A stretch of 64,000 bases of DNA, taken from Limnobacter thiooxidans. Lineage in GTDB: Bacteria; Pseudomonadota; Gammaproteobacteria; Burkholderiales; Burkholderiaceae_B. The stretch spans positions 3,286,001-3,350,000 of the forward strand of contig NZ_AP028947.1 in the NCBI RefSeq assembly GCF_036323495.1. The letters are read 5' to 3'. The translations under genes were made by a program, and so were the position numbers. Each line of letters starts with the position of its first letter. Position 1 is the first letter of the stretch. Positions 62,400-64,000 of the stretch are shown one piece after another. The notes under the pieces were generated by a model. The model did no database searches, was not told the DNA's origin, and was given only the letters and a program-made list of their open reading frames with translations.

Positions 62400-64000
62400 A
62401 TGCCCGTTCTCGACACATCACTCAGCGCCAACGCACCTGAATATCAAGCCAACTCCGCCCACATGGCGGCAGCGCTGAGCGAACTTAGGGCGCTGGAACA
62501 ACGCACTCGCGACGCGTCGGCCAAGGCGGGTCCCTCGTTTGCCAAACGTGGACAACTGTTGCCCCGCGAACGTGTCGCTTTGCTACTTGATGCGGGTTCA
62601 CCGTTTCTTGAGCTCAGCACCTTGGCCGGCTACCTGCAAGACGGTCAAAAGCCCGAAAAAAGCTTGCCCGGTGGTGGTGTAATTGCCGGGCTGGGTTTTG
62701 TGTCCAACACCCTGTGTATGGTGGTGGCCAGCGACTCCGGCATTGAAGCCGGCGCCCTGCAAACCATGGGCATTGAAAAAATGCAACGGGCGCAAGACAT
62801 CGCCCTGGAAAACCGCTTGCCCTTCATCAATCTGGGTGAGTCGGCCGGCGCCAACCTGCTGAAATACAAGGTTGAACATTTCATTTTGGGTGGCGGAAAC
62901 TTCTACCGCCTGGCCAAGCTCAGCGCAGCCGGCCTGCCGGTTGTGAATGTGCTACACGGCTCATCTACTGCAGGTGGTGCCTACATTCCCGGTTTGAGCG
63001 ACGTGGTCATCATGGTTCGGGAACGGGCACGTGCTTTCCTGGCTGGCCCGCCCTTGCTGAAAGCCGCCACAGGCGAAATTGCCAGCGATGAAGAACTGGG
63101 CGGTGCTGACATGCACTGTTCAATCTCGGGCCTCGGCGACTATCTGGCCGATGACGATCGTCACGCGATTGCATTGGCCCGTGAAGTCATGGCCAAGATT
63201 GACTGGAATTCCAGCAACCGCAACCACATCCCAGCCCTGGATCAGGCAGCTGCCGCACCACGTTACCCGGCCGAAGAACTGATGGGCGTCATGCCCGCCG
63301 ACATCAAGACACCGGTGGACATGCGCGAAGTCATCGCCCGTATTGTGGATAACTCCGACTTTCTGGAATTCAAGGCCAGCTACGGCCCAGCCACTTTGTG
63401 CGGCTATGCGAAGTTGATGGGCGTACCCATCGGCATCATCAGCAACCTGGGGCCTATCGACACGGCAGGCGCCACCAAGGCCACCCACTTTATTCAAAGC
63501 TGCTGCCAAACCCGCACCCCGATTGTTTATCTTCAAAACACCACCGGTTACATGGTCGGCAAGGAATCGGAGCAAGGCGGCATCATCAAGCACGGCTCGA
63601 AAATGATCCAGGCTGTCAGCAACGCCACCGTGCCGCAAATCACCGTGTTGTGCGGTGCCAGTTTTGGTGCTGGCAATTACGGCATGTGCGGTCGTGCATT
63701 CGGCCCCCGTTTCGTATTTTCCTGGCCCAACAGCAAAACCGCCGTCATGGGTGCTGAACAGGCAGCCGGCACCATGGCCACCGTCATGCAAGCCAGTGCA
63801 GCCCGCAAAGGCATTGAAGTGCCCGAGTTCATGCTCGAGAACATGAAAAAACAGATTGTCGACACGTTTGAATCGCAAACCAGCGCCTTTTACACCAGTG
63901 GCCTGTTGCTGGATGATGGCGTGATCGACCCCCGAGACACCCGGCAGGTACTGGCGCTTGCGCTCAGCGCCTGCCTGCAACAAGAGCGCAGTGTGCAGCC
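62400..64000 (+). CDS. Acyl-CoA carboxylase carboxyltransferase subunit, AtuC/MCC-beta-like (3' end outside window)
   Basis: 534 codons are present and the frame is open at the window edge. The start ATG 62400 gives MPVLDTSLSANAPEYQAN, the usual opening of methylcrotonyl/geranyl-CoA carboxylase beta subunits. LHGSSTAGGAYIPGLSD, LQNTTGYMVGKESEQGGIIKHG, TVLCGASFGAGNYGMCGR and FSWPNSKTAVMGAEQAAGTMA are carboxyltransferase signatures. It transfers carboxyl from biotin to an unsaturated branched acyl-CoA. LiuB (methylcrotonyl) versus AtuC (geranyl) cannot be settled without alignment; the AtuA neighbour favours AtuC. Confidence 0.9.
   Translation, partial: MPVLDTSLSANAPEYQANSAHMAAALSELRALEQRTRDASAKAGPSFAKRGQLLPRERVALLLDAGSPFLELSTLAGYLQDGQKPEKSLPGGGVIAGLGFVSNTLCMVVASDSGIEAGALQTMGIEKMQRAQDIALENRLPFINLGESAGANLLKYKVEHFILGGGNFYRLAKLSAAGLPVVNVLHGSSTAGGAYIPGLSDVVIMVRERARAFLAGPPLLKAATGEIASDEELGGADMHCSISGLGDYLADDDRHAIALAREVMAKIDWNSSNRNHIPALDQAAAAPRYPAEELMGVMPADIKTPVDMREVIARIVDNSDFLEFKASYGPATLCGYAKLMGVPIGIISNLGPIDTAGATKATHFIQSCCQTRTPIVYLQNTTGYMVGKESEQGGIIKHGSKMIQAVSNATVPQITVLCGASFGAGNYGMCGRAFGPRFVFSWPNSKTAVMGAEQAAGTMATVMQASAARKGIEVPEFMLENMKKQIVDTFESQTSAFYTSGLLLDDGVIDPRDTRQVLALALSACLQQERSVQ

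Overview
The window is chromosomal DNA from a beta-proteobacterium, most likely of the order Burkholderiales and resembling Limnobacter in gene content. This rests on gene order and family composition: gshA-gshB-EIIA(Man)-HPr-ptsI, metX-metW, fused IcmF, TorF porin-glnK-amtB, UbiK next to ComM, and a multicopper oxidase copper cluster. The genus is a guess. I see no rRNA, tRNA, CRISPR array, insertion sequence or prophage. Coding density is high, with housekeeping genes and several accessory modules.

Layout. 1-5.4 kb (minus strand): a P1B-type metal ATPase cut by the window edge, a PHP/DUF3604 lipoprotein and a two-cupin protein. 5.4-7.1 kb: an NlpC/P60 hydrolase and a small lipoprotein of AT-rich look, flanked by diverged inverted copies of an intergenic repeat. 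7.1-12.5 kb (minus): icmF, an orphan DUF4212 membrane protein, metW and metX. 12.6-17.4 kb (minus): gshA, gshB, a mannose-type EIIA, HPr and enzyme I. The 17.4-18.1 kb gap has no gene but holds two very long imperfect palindromes. 18.1-20.9 kb (minus): torF-glnK-amtB, with a sigma-54 promoter and two NtrC boxes upstream and a frameshift near the end of amtB.

20.9-31.5 kb: ubiK, comM, an MFS carrier, small lipoprotein and DUF genes, a Crp/Fnr regulator, a duplicated-DUF4394 lipoprotein, an ECF sigma/anti-sigma pair, Dps and an SMP-30-like protein. 31.6-34.7 kb (plus): acyl-CoA dehydrogenase, APH-like kinase and histidine phosphatase, an arrangement resembling split ACAD10/11 or LvaC/LvaA. 34.7-39.2 kb (minus): a periplasmic copper-handling operon (CusF-like, cupredoxin, multicopper oxidase, TolC-like, two small proteins).

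39.2-44.5 kb: a CoA-transferase/hydrolase, a PF10118 protein and an odd Gly/His-repeat protein with a degenerate transglycosylase-like region. 44.5-51.2 kb: an RND tripartite pump divergent from its TetR repressor, with an AcrR-type operator between them. 51.2-56.3 kb: an SDR, a HExxH protein, a Cpx-like two-component system with a CpxR-like box, a Spy/CpxP protein and an outer-membrane protein. 56.4-59.3 kb: carbonic anhydrase, a 70-residue protein, GNAT, TetR and a secreted Ala-rich protein. 59.4-64 kb: AtuA, an SDR and an acyl-CoA carboxylase carboxyltransferase (cut by the window end), each preceded by the same palindromic operator. They look like part of an acyclic-terpene or branched acyl-CoA pathway.
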